64,000 nt of DNA from NCBI RefSeq assembly GCF_000024505.1, contig NC_013532.1:558001-622000 (forward strand). The letters are read 5' to 3'. The notes under the pieces are model-generated. The model did no database searches, was not told the origin of the DNA, and saw nothing but the letters and a program-made list of their open reading frames with translations. Made by a program: the position numbers and the translations under genes. Positions 26,459 through 35,773 of this stretch are shown here, piece by piece. How positions within the stretch are numbered: position 1 is the first letter of the stretch; every line of letters begins with the position of its first letter. This DNA is from Anaplasma centrale str. Israel. GTDB lineage: Bacteria; Pseudomonadota; Alphaproteobacteria; Rickettsiales; Anaplasmataceae.

Positions 26459-26488
26459 TTGACATACTAAAAAAGTTCATGATACACT
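26459..26488 (+). promoter_or_regulatory. Promoter for the Fe-S carrier-lepB-nuoI group
   Basis: A perfect TTGACA (26459-26464), an 18-bp A-rich spacer and TACACT (26483-26488) lie about 30 bases before the ATG at 26520, which would give a short leader. Confidence 0.55.
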
Positions 26489-26519
26489 CGCCGGGGTTTT
26501 TGTTAGCGCGGTTGTTTTT

Positions 26520-26954
26520 ATGTCCGATCTAGAAAGTTGTGGGCTTACCCTGACCGAGGGTGCCGTTGATAAGATCATGGCTGTGTTGCAAGAGGAGGGC
26601 GGGTCGTCACTTCTTAAGGTTTCGGTGCAAAGTGGAGGTTGCGCTGGGTTCAAGTACGAGTTTACTACCGGGCCGTACGAAGACGATGCAGATGACGAAT
26701 ACCCGGAGGAGGATGATTCAGGATTTGACGATATGGATGGTGACGAAGAAGACAGCGATGAGGTTGAAGGCGGGTCAGACTTGATACTTTCCGATGCTTC
26801 AGGCAGGCCGATATTGTTTGTGGACCGTTGCTCTCGAAAGTTCTTGAAAGATTCCACAATAGACTACGTAGAAGACATTAACGGCTCCAGGTTTGTGGTT
26901 AACAACCCTGCGGCTAAGTCTGGTTGTGGTTGCGGGAACAGTTTTTCGTTGTAG
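26520..26954 (+). CDS. iscA: A-type iron-sulfur carrier protein (IscA/ErpA/HesB family) with acidic insertion
   Basis: A-type carriers hold and transfer Fe-S clusters to apoproteins in the cytosol. The three conserved cysteines are visible: SGGCAGFKYEF near residue 40 and CGCG close to the C-terminus, in the typical ending RFVVNNPAAKSGCGCGNSFS. At 144 residues it is about 35 longer than usual. The extra length is a strongly acidic run (about 54-85, nearly all D/E with G/S/P) between the first cysteine block and the LILSDASGRPILFVD strand. A similar role to ErpA is possible, since RSRFV-type endings occur in both. It is followed closely by lepB, and a consensus -35 lies upstream. No iscU or iscS is adjacent. 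Confidence 0.88.
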   Translation: MSDLESCGLTLTEGAVDKIMAVLQEEGGSSLLKVSVQSGGCAGFKYEFTTGPYEDDADDEYPEEDDSGFDDMDGDEEDSDEVEGGSDLILSDASGRPILFVDRCSRKFLKDSTIDYVEDINGSRFVVNNPAAKSGCGCGNSFSL

Positions 26955-26963
26955 GAGGAGTAC

Positions 26964-27686
26964 TTGTCTTCTGTTCCTGAGGGGAGGAGAGGTCTTTCCC
27001 TACTTAGAGTTTTGGGTGTGGTGGCTGCTGCGTTGGTGACTGCGGTCGTTTTTCGCAGTTTCGTGATGGAACCGTTTCACATACCTTCTGGTTCAATGAA
27101 GAGCGGGTTGCTTGCTGGGGATTACATATTCGTTAGTAAGTACAGCTACGGATACAGCCGTTACTCTATTCTGCTATCTCCGCCCATCTTCAAGGGTAGG
27201 GTGCTGTACACTCCCCCTCAGGCTGGTGACGTCGTTGTGTTTCGCCTTCCCGCGAGCCCCAGCACCAACTACGTCAAGAGGGTCATCGGCCTTCCAGGCG
27301 ATAGGGTGCAAATAATTGGTGGGCGCCTGCACATAAACGGTAAGGAAATGAGCTACAAACACGTGGAGGATTTTTTTGACGGCACCAAGTCCTTCAAACG
27401 GTATGTGGAAACTTTATACAATGGCAAGTCCTACGAGGTGCTAGATGAGATCGAGAACAGCTCCTTGGACAACACCCCAGTGTATGTAGTGCCCCAGGGG
27501 CATGTTTTTGTGCTGGGGGACAACCGGGATGATTCCAGGGATAGCCGCTTCGTTACAGAGGTTGGTAACATACCTATAGAGAACATTGTAGGCAAGGCTT
27601 TGATAATTGTGCTTTCGTTCAAGAGAAGTAAAGGGTGGCTGCCCTTTGAGCTTAGGATGGATCGGGTATTTCGTGCTGTAAGATAG
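26964..27686 (+). CDS. lepB: Signal peptidase I
   Basis: LepB removes signal peptides from exported proteins at the periplasmic face of the inner membrane. The 240-residue protein has one N-terminal membrane helix (about 13-32), the catalytic Ser block [21 protein letters not shown] near 40-60, the catalytic Lys block [19 protein letters not shown] near 105, and the box E motif [14 protein letters not shown] near 180. The start is TTG 26964: AGGAGG at 26953-26958 lies five bases upstream, which outweighs the rare start codon. It begins nine bases after the Fe-S carrier and is followed by nuoI, so the three genes are probably co-transcribed. Confidence 0.95.
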   Translation: MSSVPEGRRGLSLLRVLGVVAAALVTAVVFRSFVMEPFHIPSGSMKSGLLAGDYIFVSKYSYGYSRYSILLSPPIFKGRVLYTPPQAGDVVVFRLPASPSTNYVKRVIGLPGDRVQIIGGRLHINGKEMSYKHVEDFFDGTKSFKRYVETLYNGKSYEVLDEIENSSLDNTPVYVVPQGHVFVLGDNRDDSRDSRFVTEVGNIPIENIVGKALIIVLSFKRSKGWLPFELRMDRVFRAVR

Positions 27687-27703
27687 TAGATGTAGGGTGG
27701 CAT

Positions 27704-28186
27704 ATGCGGCGAGTTGGGGTTCTATTTAAAATCGCCTATGCGGGTGTTAGAGGGTTTCTGTTGACGTTGGTTAGCATGTTCAAACCTAAAGTCACGCTGC
27801 GCTACCCTTTCGAGAAGGGTCCGTTAAGCACCAGGTTTCGTGGGGAGCATGCCCTACGCAGGTATGATGATGGGGAAGAGCGCTGCATAGCCTGCAAGCT
27901 GTGTGAGGCTATATGCCCCGCACAGGCGATTACTATAGAGGCAGAAGAGCGGGATGACGGCAGCCGCAGAACCGTGAGATACGACATAGATATGACGAAG
28001 TGCATATATTGTGGTTTCTGCCAGGAAGCTTGCCCTGTAGATGCGATAGTCGAGGGCCCCAACTTCGAGTATGCTACGGAAACCAGGGAAGAGTTGATGT
28101 ATAACAAAGAAAAGTTGCTCTGCAATGGGGACGTTTGGGAAGAAGCGCTGGATTTTCGGATTAGGAAAAACAAACTGTACTACTAG
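27704..28186 (+). CDS. nuoI: NADH-quinone oxidoreductase subunit I
   Basis: NuoI is the peripheral-arm subunit of respiratory complex I that carries two 4Fe-4S clusters. Both ligand sets are visible: [16 protein letters not shown] near residue 62 and [16 protein letters not shown] near 101, and the length (160 residues) is standard. The N-terminus has the family's short membrane-associated helix followed by [29 protein letters not shown] precedes the ATG. As in other Rickettsiales, the nuo genes are split; no other nuo gene is adjacent here. Confidence 0.96.
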   Translation: MRRVGVLFKIAYAGVRGFLLTLVSMFKPKVTLRYPFEKGPLSTRFRGEHALRRYDDGEERCIACKLCEAICPAQAITIEAEERDDGSRRTVRYDIDMTKCIYCGFCQEACPVDAIVEGPNFEYATETREELMYNKEKLLCNGDVWEEALDFRIRKNKLYY

Positions 28187-28283
28187 CCGCGGGCTCAAGC
28201 GCAGCGCCCACTGAATCCCAACTACCGCCGCTGTTTGCTCGGCGCATAGGGCCGCCGGCTCGCCTTCCTCGCATCCCGAGTTT

Positions 28284-31079
28284 ATGTCATCCTATGTCGT
28301 CAATGGGCATTGCCACACAGACTGGGGAGCTGGAGAAGGGACTGGAAGGGGCACTGAAAGCTTTGGGCGTAAAAGCACCGGGACAAAGCCCAGAGTTGTT
28401 GGTGCGGAGATTCAAAAAGGGGATTGCAGAGGCACAAATATCTGCATGAACGGCATCACTGGTGTGAAGTTTGAAGAAGCAGGCCTATTCCCACTCCTGG
28501 ATAAAGAAGGTGAGTATGATAGTTTTTCTTCACATCACTTCAACTTCACAACCCCGTTGAAAGACCTAGAGTTTGGAAACAGCACCTGCACCTTCGGGGG
28601 AAGCATGGGGTACAGACTAGGAGGAGCCAGGGTTGAAGTTGAAGTAGGGTATGAGAGGTTTGTTATTAAGGGGGGAGATAACACAGCATTTCTTCTAGGT
28701 AGAGATCTAACATTAGATACAGTGAGGGGTCAGTTACTATCCAGTGCATTGGGTAGGATGTCTATGGGGGATGTGAAGAGGTTTAGGAAGGAAGTAGTAG
28801 ATAGTATAGGAGCAGGAACAGCTAGTCCTGTAAGGGCTGTATTTAGTAGTGCAGTACTTGGTAGTGCAGTACCTAGTGCTGATGGTGATACATTCCTGAT
28901 GGGAGAGATGGTAGGAGTTGATGAGGGACTAGTTATTCAAGAACTAAGTAGAGCTGATGAGTTAGTGAAGTTACAACATGAATTAGAAAAGCAAGTAAGT
29001 AAACTAGCTGAACTTGGAGAACTTAAGTGGTTAGAAGAACTTGAGAAGCTGCAGGATGAAGAGATCCAGAAGGTGAAGGACAGCATAGGGGAGATGGAGA
29101 CGAAACTGCAGACTGAGGTGGAAGCTGCAAGGAAGGCAGTGGTGACCACTTTGGGAGAGGACATCAATAAGCTGCTGGGGCAGGCAAAGGTGGAGGCACT
29201 AAAGAAGTGGGATACGGTCATGATCACCTTAGGGCCGATGGCAAAGGAGCAGAAGTTGAAGGAGTGGGAGAAGGCGTTGGAGAAGTTAGAGGAGATAAAG
29301 AAGTGGGATAAGGTAAAGCAGGAAAGGGATGAGCTGAAGGAGAAGCTTAAGGAAATAGAAAAGATAAAGGTAAAGGAGCTCCAGAAGGTGAAGGAGAAGA
29401 TACAGGAGGTGGAGATAGAGAAGTTGGAGAAGGTGGTTAAGGAGTGGGAGAAGATAGGGGCCAAGGAGGAGAAGGCAAAGGAGGAGTGGGAAAAGGCGGC
29501 AGTAAAGCTAAAGAAGCTGGTGCAGGGGGTGAAGGATCTCAAGAGCAAACTAGAAGAACTAGAAACAATAAAGGGAGTGGGGGAGAGACTTAAGGATGAT
29601 ATAGAGAAAATCAAGGAGCCAGGAGACCTAGAACAGCTAGAAGCTAGGAAGATAGAGGAGGTAAAGACGGCAAAGGGGGAAGCCAAGAAGGTGCTGGAGA
29701 AGGAGAGCCTAGGAGACTTGGATAAGCTGAAGGATGAGAAGGTGAAGGAGAAGTTACAGGCGGTGAAGGATAAGGTAGAGAGGAATCTGGAGGGACTGAC
29801 AGCAGAGAAGGTGAAGGAGGTGATAACGAAGATAGCGGAGGTAGAGAAAGTAAAGAAGGATGTGACAAGCCTGGGACTCAAGGGCATAAAGGCAGTAGTG
29901 AAGCTTAAGGATCTCAAGAGCAAACTAGAAGAACTAGCTGCAATAAGGAAACTGAAGGAATTGGGATTGGAAGAGAGATTGAGGGAATTAGCTGGGGTTA
30001 AGGAAGTTAAGAGATTAGCTGAGAGGCAGAAAGCTGGGGAATTAGATGTGCAAGGGGGATTACAACTTACAGAGAAGATCAAGGCATTAAGTGTAGATAT
30101 GGTGGGAAGGTTGGAGGCCAGAAGACTGGGCGAGAATACAGATGGTGGACTAGCCGAGAAGTTGGGGATACTAGGAAGGTTAGATGAGCTAGTGCCGGGG
30201 GATAGAGCTAAGAAGCTGGAGGAAATGAAGGTTACGCTAAAACAGCTTAGAGAGCTGGCAGAGAAGGAAAAGCTTGCGCTAGTTACTAAACAAGGAGTAG
30301 TGAATCAAGGCATAAAGACGTGGGGATTGTTTGTGGGACTGGTAGAGAAAGCATTTACAGGAAAGGAAGCACTGGGAGACATATTGAAGGGTAAGGAGTT
30401 AGTGAAGCTAGAGAAGACACTATCCAAGATCAAAGCACTAGAAGAACTTACAGAGATTGCTGAGAAACGTGGAGTAGCTACAGTGATGAAGGCTGCATTG
30501 ACTAGTGCTATGGAGATTACAAAGAATAGGGGTTGGACTGATTACTTAAATAAAGTTGATTCAGGTAAGAAGAGTGATGCTGTTAAAGAACTGATTGCTG
30601 CTGAGAAAATAAGAAAGCTGACACAGTATATTAATACATTGGAAGCTGATGAAAAGGCTGTTGTTGCTGGAGCTTTTGCCAAAGCTGTTGAAGGTGCGGA
30701 GGTGATAGAGGTTAGGGCTATTGGGTCTACTTCTGTAATGCTCAATGCTTGTTATGACCTCCTGACTGACGGTATTGGGGTTGTGCCTTATGCTTGTGCT
30801 GGTATCGGTGGTAACTTCATCAGTGTTGTAGACGGGCATATAAATCCTAAGTTCGCCTACAGAGTGAAGGCTGGTCTGAGTTATGCTCTGACTCCTGAAA
30901 TTTCCGCTTTCGCTGGGGCTTTCTACCATAAGGTGCTAGGTGATGGTGACTATGATGAGCTACCTCTTAGCCCTATTGCTGACTATACAGGCCCAGCTGG
31001 GAGAAATAAGGAAACTGGTGTAGCTTCCTTCACCATGGCTTACTTCGGTGGTGAGTTCGGTGTCCGGTTTGCCTTCTAG
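28284..31079 (+). CDS. Msp2/Msp3 (P44) superfamily surface protein with charged coiled-coil centre
   Basis: The ends match Msp2-type outer-membrane proteins: GGARVEVEVGYERFVIKGG near 115-135 and a complete C-terminal barrel end (VAGAFAKAVEGAEVIEVRAI, VVPYACAGIGGN, ending FGGEFGVRFAF). Between them (about 220-680) lies a very Lys/Glu-rich coiled coil with repeated LKSKLEEL and KVKE patterns, replacing the short variable loop of Msp2; the overall size suits Msp3. The 5' end is atypical: no signal peptide, no Shine-Dalgarno, and an in-frame stop at 28212 with no better start. It is therefore either an msp3 gene copy or a donor pseudogene with an intact 3' end. It begins 98 bases after nuoI. Confidence 0.7.
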   Translation: MSSYVVNGHCHTDWGAGEGTGRGTESFGRKSTGTKPRVVGAEIQKGDCRGTNICMNGITGVKFEEAGLFPLLDKEGEYDSFSSHHFNFTTPLKDLEFGNSTCTFGGSMGYRLGGARVEVEVGYERFVIKGGDNTAFLLGRDLTLDTVRGQLLSSALGRMSMGDVKRFRKEVVDSIGAGTASPVRAVFSSAVLGSAVPSADGDTFLMGEMVGVDEGLVIQELSRADELVKLQHELEKQVSKLAELGELKWLEELEKLQDEEIQKVKDSIGEMETKLQTEVEAARKAVVTTLGEDINKLLGQAKVEALKKWDTVMITLGPMAKEQKLKEWEKALEKLEEIKKWDKVKQERDELKEKLKEIEKIKVKELQKVKEKIQEVEIEKLEKVVKEWEKIGAKEEKAKEEWEKAAVKLKKLVQGVKDLKSKLEELETIKGVGERLKDDIEKIKEPGDLEQLEARKIEEVKTAKGEAKKVLEKESLGDLDKLKDEKVKEKLQAVKDKVERNLEGLTAEKVKEVITKIAEVEKVKKDVTSLGLKGIKAVVKLKDLKSKLEELAAIRKLKELGLEERLRELAGVKEVKRLAERQKAGELDVQGGLQLTEKIKALSVDMVGRLEARRLGENTDGGLAEKLGILGRLDELVPGDRAKKLEEMKVTLKQLRELAEKEKLALVTKQGVVNQGIKTWGLFVGLVEKAFTGKEALGDILKGKELVKLEKTLSKIKALEELTEIAEKRGVATVMKAALTSAMEITKNRGWTDYLNKVDSGKKSDAVKELIAAEKIRKLTQYINTLEADEKAVVAGAFAKAVEGAEVIEVRAIGSTSVMLNACYDLLTDGIGVVPYACAGIGGNFISVVDGHINPKFAYRVKAGLSYALTPEISAFAGAFYHKVLGDGDYDELPLSPIADYTGPAGRNKETGVASFTMAYFGGEFGVRFAF

Positions 31080-31106
31080 GTCACACTAGAGAAAGTAACC
31101 TTCTAG

Positions 31107-31129
31107 GGGGAGTGCTCTCCGCACTCCCC
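31107..31129 (+). terminator. Hairpin terminator after the Msp2/Msp3-family gene
   Basis: GGGGAGTGC (31107-31115), a five-base loop TCTCC and GCACTCCCC (31121-31129) form a perfect nine-pair stem 28 bases after the stop. The following TTCCTCC is only weakly T-rich. Confidence 0.75.
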
Positions 31130-31216
31130 TTCCTCCATGTGAATCCTTCCTAGCGAGTATCCCTACAGCTGGTCTGTTCTCCAGTAACCAACTAACTTCT
31201 TCTAACTTACGGAATA

Positions 31217-34200
31217 CTACCAACCGCGGGGTAGATACTTGGTGGGTTGCGGCGGCTTGCTATGTGCAGCTGATTGCTTATAAGTGGTACTGCTGGACTT
31301 TCCTCCATCAGGTGTCATGGCATCTGCAAGATCTTGTGCAGCTTCTTCTACAGCCTCGTCCAGAGCACCATCCATTGCCGAGGATTTACTGTTGGAACTT
31401 TTTTCATTCTGATGCAACTTCGCTCGTGCTGCACTTGACAGCTTACTCAGAGCTTTTGACACGGTTTCTTTATCAACATCGCTCTGTGATGCAGCCTGAC
31501 CAGCAGGTGTGCCTCGAGCTGTGCCTGGAGATGATGCTGTTGATGTAGATTTGCCCGACAGCCGCTGTGCTGCTGCGGCATCTTGACTTACACTAGTGGA
31601 TGTTGTGTGTAGTGCAGTATCCAGTTGCTCGGTAATATCTTGGCTATCCGCCTCAACATCCTGTGCTGCCGATGCCATGCCCTTACCTTCACTCTGGTCT
31701 GCGGCCGAACTCGTTATGCCTTGTTGACTCGCAATATCCCGCTCTGTAATACCCTTACTCCGTAGTGCTGCAGCAAATGCTCCTACCAGTTGTGCCGCCT
31801 TTCCAGCGCTGCTTGGTATATCAATACCAGTGGAATCCATTGCCAGCTCTAGAGCTTCTTCCATCCTGGAAAGCGTAGCTATACTACTACGTGTACTGCC
31901 TTGTGCTGTTGCAGCATCTTGGCTACCACCCCGGTCTACGGCTGGATCCGCGACATCCGGACCAGCAGCAATGCCCAATTCCTCAGGATCTTGACTTACA
32001 CTAGTAGGTGTTGCACGTAGTGCAGTATCCTGTTGCTCGGTAATATCTTGGCTCTCAGCCTCAACATCTTGGTCTACGTCTGAACTCGTAATGCCTTGAT
32101 CCGCGACATCCGGACCAGCAGCAATGCCCCGTCCTTCAGGATCTTGACTTACACTAGTGGATGTTGTGTGTAGTGCAGTATCCAGTTGCTCGGTAATATC
32201 TTGGCTATCCGCCTCAACATCCTGTGCTGCCGATGCCATGCCCTTACCTTCACTCTGGTCTGCGGCCGAACTCGTAATGCCTTGATCCGCAACATCCGGA
32301 CCAGCAGCAATGCCCCGTTCTTCAGGATCTTGACTTACGTTAGTGGGTGTTGTAGGGACATCATCATTAGCTATGGCCTCCGAATATGGGGGAGGCGAGC
32401 CACCGGAACCTCTCCGCCCTCCTCCTGTCAGCACGCGCCGAGCATATGACGACAGTGGCACAGGACCTTGTAAGTGTGCTGCGTCACCGTCTGGTCCGCC
32501 AGCTACCACATCACCAGGGGTTGTAAACATAGGGGGGGCGCTAGGTCGCTGCGCGCTGGGCCCTTGGGCGCCCGCGGAAGGACCCATACCCGTGTCGAGG
32601 TCTGGATATAAGGCACCACCCGCACCGCCAGGATCATTCGCACCGTGGCCTCTACTGTTAGGATCATTTGCACTGTTTGTTGCTGGAACGGGAGTGCTGC
32701 CCGCAACGCTACTTGCTCTTTGGTGAGGTGCCACCCCGGTACTGCGGCTTCTACGGTTGGTATGTGTCGCAGAAAACTCAGAGTCCATTTTCACCGTAGT
32801 GTATCTACGTTCCCCTCCCTCGGCGGTAACCCTTGCGCTCATTTTGTGAGCTATTGAGTCCCCTATGGGGAGGGTCTTTGCGGCTATGCGGCCGTTAGGT
32901 GGGGCGAGGTTGTGGGCTAGCTTACCAGACGCATTGACGATAGACATTTGTGCGCCATTCTTTAGGCCGAACTCTACAACGTTTTTGAAATCCAGGCTCG
33001 CAGCTACGTGCATCAGGGTGTTACCACTTGAGTCATATGTGCTCAACATCTGTGAAAGCTCGTTTGGAGCCAACATTGTCTTGCAGCTCTCCAGCATTCT
33101 TACAATTTCAGCTTCGCTTACACCGCTCTTCATTGCGACGTGCATCGCCGAAGACCCGTCTATGACGGAGCGATCCAGCGCACTGAGCTTATTACTCTTC
33201 AATATGCTATCAAACGCGGCCAAATTCTTGTATGCGGCTGCCAAGTGAAGTGGGGTATAACCCTGAGTGTTGCGCTGGCGTGTAGAGGCACCGCGGGCAC
33301 AAAGCAAATTTACAAACTCCTGAGCACACTCCACCTTATCGGGGAATTTTAGCAACCCAACTGCAACATGCAATGCGGTATCACCGGCACTATCGCGGCA
33401 GTTGACATCGGCTCCATTTCTAATCAGAAACCGCACTAAGGTTGGGTCTGGCCGTTCTACGCCCTTGAGCGCGAAAATCAATGGTATATCATCATCCCCG
33501 CGCGCGGTTGCATCTACTTCGTAGCCACGAATCTCTGCTCCATCGGCCATGAGAGATTTTATACCACGGTTAACTGCCATGCCTTTGGAAAAAATCGCGA
33601 TGATCGTATCCGCGGCTTCGGCGAAAAATATTTTTATACTCTCCCAAAGACGCTCAAGAGAGACATCACCGGCGATATTTCCCCCACTGCCTGCAAAGCA
33701 TTTTCCTTGAATCGCGGAGGATAGTGCACACTGGTGGTCCACTCCTTCAAGTCTGGCACCCTTAGCTTTTACCAGCTTTTCCACAATTCTAATATGCCCG
33801 TTTCTCAGCAGCTCGCCACAGAGGCTCACTGCGTTGCCTTTGGCGTTCACGAACGCGTGGTTTATATCAATCCCACCGTGTTCTGGGCTTAGATCGGTTA
33901 CGTATCTTAGTACGCGATAATTCCCAGAGCGTGCGGCACAGAGTGCTACGTCCTCCAAAGAAGGTTCGTGGGGTACGAGCTGCTTGATAACTTCAAGGGT
34001 AACAGCGTCGTCGCCCCTAGTGTTTAGCACGTGAACTGCGGGAGTGACCTGTCCTTTGGATGCGGGGAATTTCGCGTTCCCCTTCGTCTTCTGCCTACTT
34101 GACAGTAGCATCGCCAAGACTTTAGCATCACCACGTTCCGCTGCGAGGTGTATTACAGACCTACCATCTGTGCAGCGGCTGTCTACGTCAACACGATCGC

Positions 34201-35491
34201 TGCTCTCCAGCAAATCTCGCACATACTCCACGCCGCCCTGTTCCAAGTACATCTCACACAGCGGAACCCTCCCGTTCGGCCCAGGGGTGTTTATCCACGA
34301 TGCAATGTCGGGAACATCTAGACACAATTTTATCTTTTGCTGTCGCCTAGAACGATCGACCGTGTCCTGCATTACCGCATTTAGCAGGTTTGTACCATCG
34401 GCCGTGGGCTTGTTATATGCTCGAACATGTGTGTTTTTGAGCATCAGTGCAAAAAGAGCCGCACTTACATAGCTGGCCGCACCGTGGATAGGTGCTCTTT
34501 GCTCGTCGTCCTGAATGGAGAACCCGGCTTTGTAGTGTTGTGCATAAACCTCAACCACTTGCTCCAGCAATGACACGCACCTGCCTTTTACCGCGCAGTT
34601 CATAATTGTGTTGCCGGTGCCACCCATGTGTTTCAGGATTTCTTTGATGCCTTCCTCGTCTTTGAGCAGCTTTGCTGCCGCGACGGTCTCCTTGAGCATT
34701 ATAATACCAGCGTTTTCCAGTCCACGTGTGGCCGCATAATGCACTGGCAGGTAACCACTCAAGTCCTCAGAGCACAGCAGCGCCCCATAGGATTTCGCCA
34801 TTTCTGGCGATGCGCTGACTTGCTCTTGCATATGTTCCAGAATGCGTGATGTGAAATCATCGCCTTGGTTCCGCGCCGCTCGGTGAAGAAATGATCGTGA
34901 TTCTAAATCTTGCAGTCCGTAGTCGCCAAACCTAACGAATGTCTTCACATTTTCTAGATTATCACAGGCAACAGCAGAGTGTATAGGCGCCTCACCTTTG
35001 AGGTTGATTGCGTTTTCAACAGGGTTTCCTTTCCCAAGATGTTCCAGAACCAGTCGCAGCCTAGCTGCGGACTGCTCATCCGGCGCAGCTGCCGCGTCAT
35101 GTAGCGGTGTATTTGCCTGAATGTCAATGGCTGCCATGCTGCATCCTTGTCCCAGCAGGTAGCTGGCGTATTTTGGATCTCCTGTGGAACATGCATAGTG
35201 AAGTAGCGTCTTGAGATCGCTTTCGTACAGCCAAGCATTTTCATGCCCCTTGGGCACACGATCGAGATTTTTAACGAAGTCTGCGTAATCGTCGCGCCGC
35301 ATACTACCTAGTGCGTCGACCAGGGCGTACCTCGCGACCTCTCTTGGGGGCAGCGGTGGGGCATAAGGCTCTACAACTTCTTTCTCCGACGTCTCTTCTA
35401 TGTGTGCTGCAGGCGCAGCAGTGCCTTGACCGCTAGCTTTTTCATCATTTTCATCATGTGAATCAGGAACGCTGGGATTCTCGAGAGACAT
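31217..35491 (-). CDS. ankA: AnkA-like ankyrin-repeat protein, type IV effector candidate
   Basis: The 1424-residue protein has many ankyrin repeats over about residues 65-840; clear units include LLHYACSTGDPKYASYLLGQG, PIHSAVACDNLENVKTFVRFG, TALHVAVGLL and TPLHLAAAYKNLAAF. The C-terminal third is low-complexity: Ser/Thr/Asp/Gly/Pro-rich, with four acidic repeats (SVSQDPE, GIAAGPDVADQG and SQDITEQ) around residues 1050-1310. Large ankyrin proteins of this type (AnkA) in Anaplasma are translocated by type IV secretion into host cells; in A. phagocytophilum AnkA enters the nucleus. The C-terminal end is basic (SKPPQPTKYLPRGW), a feature often seen in VirB/D4 substrates. No signal peptide. It is the first gene after a promoter-like site and a ~125-base leader. 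Orthology to AnkA is inferred from architecture. Confidence 0.8.
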   Translation of the reverse strand: MSLENPSVPDSHDENDEKASGQGTAAPAAHIEETSEKEVVEPYAPPLPPREVARYALVDALGSMRRDDYADFVKNLDRVPKGHENAWLYESDLKTLLHYACSTGDPKYASYLLGQGCSMAAIDIQANTPLHDAAAAPDEQSAARLRLVLEHLGKGNPVENAINLKGEAPIHSAVACDNLENVKTFVRFGDYGLQDLESRSFLHRAARNQGDDFTSRILEHMQEQVSASPEMAKSYGALLCSEDLSGYLPVHYAATRGLENAGIIMLKETVAAAKLLKDEEGIKEILKHMGGTGNTIMNCAVKGRCVSLLEQVVEVYAQHYKAGFSIQDDEQRAPIHGAASYVSAALFALMLKNTHVRAYNKPTADGTNLLNAVMQDTVDRSRRQQKIKLCLDVPDIASWINTPGPNGRVPLCEMYLEQGGVEYVRDLLESSDRVDVDSRCTDGRSVIHLAAERGDAKVLAMLLSSRQKTKGNAKFPASKGQVTPAVHVLNTRGDDAVTLEVIKQLVPHEPSLEDVALCAARSGNYRVLRYVTDLSPEHGGIDINHAFVNAKGNAVSLCGELLRNGHIRIVEKLVKAKGARLEGVDHQCALSSAIQGKCFAGSGGNIAGDVSLERLWESIKIFFAEAADTIIAIFSKGMAVNRGIKSLMADGAEIRGYEVDATARGDDDIPLIFALKGVERPDPTLVRFLIRNGADVNCRDSAGDTALHVAVGLLKFPDKVECAQEFVNLLCARGASTRQRNTQGYTPLHLAAAYKNLAAFDSILKSNKLSALDRSVIDGSSAMHVAMKSGVSEAEIVRMLESCKTMLAPNELSQMLSTYDSSGNTLMHVAASLDFKNVVEFGLKNGAQMSIVNASGKLAHNLAPPNGRIAAKTLPIGDSIAHKMSARVTAEGGERRYTTVKMDSEFSATHTNRRSRSTGVAPHQRASSVAGSTPVPATNSANDPNSRGHGANDPGGAGGALYPDLDTGMGPSAGAQGPSAQRPSAPPMFTTPGDVVAGGPDGDAAHLQGPVPLSSYARRVLTGGGRRGSGGSPPPYSEAIANDDVPTTPTNVSQDPEERGIAAGPDVADQGITSSAADQSEGKGMASAAQDVEADSQDITEQLDTALHTTSTSVSQDPEGRGIAAGPDVADQGITSSDVDQDVEAESQDITEQQDTALRATPTSVSQDPEELGIAAGPDVADPAVDRGGSQDAATAQGSTRSSIATLSRMEEALELAMDSTGIDIPSSAGKAAQLVGAFAAALRSKGITERDIASQQGITSSAADQSEGKGMASAAQDVEADSQDITEQLDTALHTTSTSVSQDAAAAQRLSGKSTSTASSPGTARGTPAGQAASQSDVDKETVSKALSKLSSAARAKLHQNEKSSNSKSSAMDGALDEAVEEAAQDLADAMTPDGGKSSSTTYKQSAAHSKPPQPTKYLPRGW
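31581..32345 (-). repeat. Tandem repeats within the AnkA-like C-terminus
   Basis: ATCTTGACTTAC marks four repeat boundaries, at about 31580, 31990, 32141 and 32326. The copies at 31581-31722 and 32142-32283 agree over 142 bases with one mismatch seen by eye, while the copy near 31990 is more diverged and shorter. The repeats stay in frame. Confidence 0.88.
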
Positions 35492-35616
35492 AGCTGACTT
35501 ACCGAAATTACGCCTGACGCCGCATTCGTCTACTTAGACGCCGGACCTCAGACCGCTGTTGTATGTGTGACAATCACGCTCAGCAAGCGAGTTGCACTGC
35601 GTATAATATCGTTAAA

Positions 35617-35644
35617 GTATTAATTATCCGCTAAAATGCGTCAA
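35617..35644 (-). promoter_or_regulatory. Promoter for the AnkA-like gene
   Basis: On the minus strand TTGACG (35644-35639), a 16-bp spacer and TAATAC (35622-35617) precede the start at 35491 by about 125 bases. The surrounding sequence is markedly A/T-rich. No gene is seen between here and the end of murB at 35774. Confidence 0.5.
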
Positions 35645-35773
35645 AGACACCACCCTACGCATAAATGGTGTGTACACTGTATGCCGGTAGGGTGCGTGTA
35701 CGCGCGTGTGATTACTTAACTTACTGAGGGCTGGAGTTGCAGGCATACGCGTACTATTTCTGCATTGCAGTGC

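Noticed and set aside
28937-30082. 381-codon Ser/Phe-rich frame antisense to the Msp2/Msp3-like gene
   Set aside because: It is the mirror of a Lys/Glu coiled coil, which always gives Ser/Phe/Leu on the other strand.
31581-32345. Possible CRISPR-like repeat array
   Set aside because: The repeats are in frame within the AnkA-like coding sequence, unequal in spacing and without unique spacers or cas genes.
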